Shown: positions 63,823 through 64,000 of the stretch, in pieces | How positions within the stretch are numbered: position 1 is the stretch's first letter | Layout of the letters: each line of letters opens with the position of its first letter | Assembly: GCF_003337575.1 (NCBI RefSeq) | Contig: NZ_QPJM01000008.1 | Coordinates: forward strand, 124,001 to 188,000 | From: Phyllobacterium bourgognense | GTDB lineage: Bacteria; Pseudomonadota; Alphaproteobacteria; Rhizobiales; Rhizobiaceae | Reading direction: 5' to 3' | DNA: 64,000 nucleotides | Program-made: the position numbers and the translations under genes | The notes under the pieces: model-generated | The model's database searches: none | What the model was told of the DNA's origin: nothing | The model's input: the letters and a program-made list of their open reading frames with translations, nothing else

Positions 63823-64000
63823 ATGAACGAAACACTGGAGCCCGGTCCGATCCGATACGTGAGCAGTGAATCAACGCTGCGGATGCGCCGCATCGGTAGA
63901 AAGGCTATCTGCTCCTGGCGCGCGTATGGTCGAGCTTTCAACATCGGCCGGGGCTGGGCCGCTGTCGTATTTTGGCAACACGGTGACGCAAATCCGAGCG
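63823..64000 (+). CDS. Possible partial ORF at the right edge
   Basis: A plus frame is open from before 63760 to the window end with no stop; an ATG at 63823 starts MNETLEPGPIRYVSSES. The text (MRRIGRKAICSWRAYGRAFN) matches no family I know, and no good Shine-Dalgarno is present. It may be non-coding. Confidence 0.2.
   Translation, partial: MNETLEPGPIRYVSSESTLRMRRIGRKAICSWRAYGRAFNIGRGWAAVVFWQHGDANPS

Noticed and set aside
1-64000. CRISPR arrays, tRNA or rRNA genes, and prophage genes
   Set aside because: No regularly spaced repeats, no tRNA cloverleaf with a recognisable T-loop and no structural phage proteins were noticed; a tRNA could still be missed without a search tool.

Overview
The window looks like part of a secondary replicon (plasmid or chromid) of an alphaproteobacterium of the Rhizobiales (Phyllobacterium/Mesorhizobium/Brucella-like). 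The evidence is a complete repABC maintenance locus with an antisense-RNA candidate between repB and repC, a periplasmic nitrate reductase operon in the order napEFDABC, a CyaC-type redox-sensing adenylate cyclase, and dense GC-rich operons of the rhizobial type. No rRNA, tRNA or CRISPR array was seen.

Layout. 1-8.9 kb: the 3' end of an ABC transporter with a degenerate ATPase, a cyclic-nucleotide-binding protein, a calcineurin-like phosphoesterase, an MBL-fold hydrolase, a polysaccharide deacetylase with a glycosyltransferase, the adenylate cyclase CyaC, and two methyltransferases. 9.0-11.3 kb: an AraC regulator with an MFS exporter whose ribosome binding site lies in a hairpin overlapped by a small upstream ORF. 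11.5-22.9 kb: a nine-gene minus-strand sugar/polyol operon (RbsB/RbsA/RbsC-like transporter, SorC regulator, aldo/keto reductase, GlpD-like dehydrogenase, LsrF-like aldolase, FGGY kinase, GMC oxidoreductase) behind a palindromic operator candidate.

23.5-42.7 kb is an accessory, scarred region. It holds an acetate kinase fragment, an AbiEi/AbiEii toxin-antitoxin locus with a frameshifted toxin and a decayed third gene, two copies of a roughly 510-bp repeat, a fused DUF983/autotransporter remnant, and a stress or detoxification block. That block contains a tautomerase, quinone oxidoreductases, a CMD-family protein, Tat-exported MBL and alpha/beta hydrolases, a triple-PAS histidine kinase with two response regulators, an AraC regulator, and an NTF2/Gfo-Idh/MDR/SDR operon. 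Three copies of a short direct repeat (CACTCTATTGTTT) punctuate this region.

42.9-46.2 kb carries a phospholipase D/UPF0104/endonuclease-phosphatase trio that matches the E. coli clsB-ybhN-ybhP gene set. 46.3-48.3 kb encodes a YddA-type ABC exporter. 48.6-52.3 kb is repCBA. 52.8-55.5 kb holds a frameshifted small gene and two decayed insertion sequences. 55.7-60.4 kb is napEFDABC, followed by a chrA fragment, an HtrA-like protease (60.8-62.2 kb) and a YihY/BrkB-family membrane protein (62.6-63.5 kb). The many truncated genes in 23-43 kb and around 52-60 kb show repeated insertion and deletion near the replication module.
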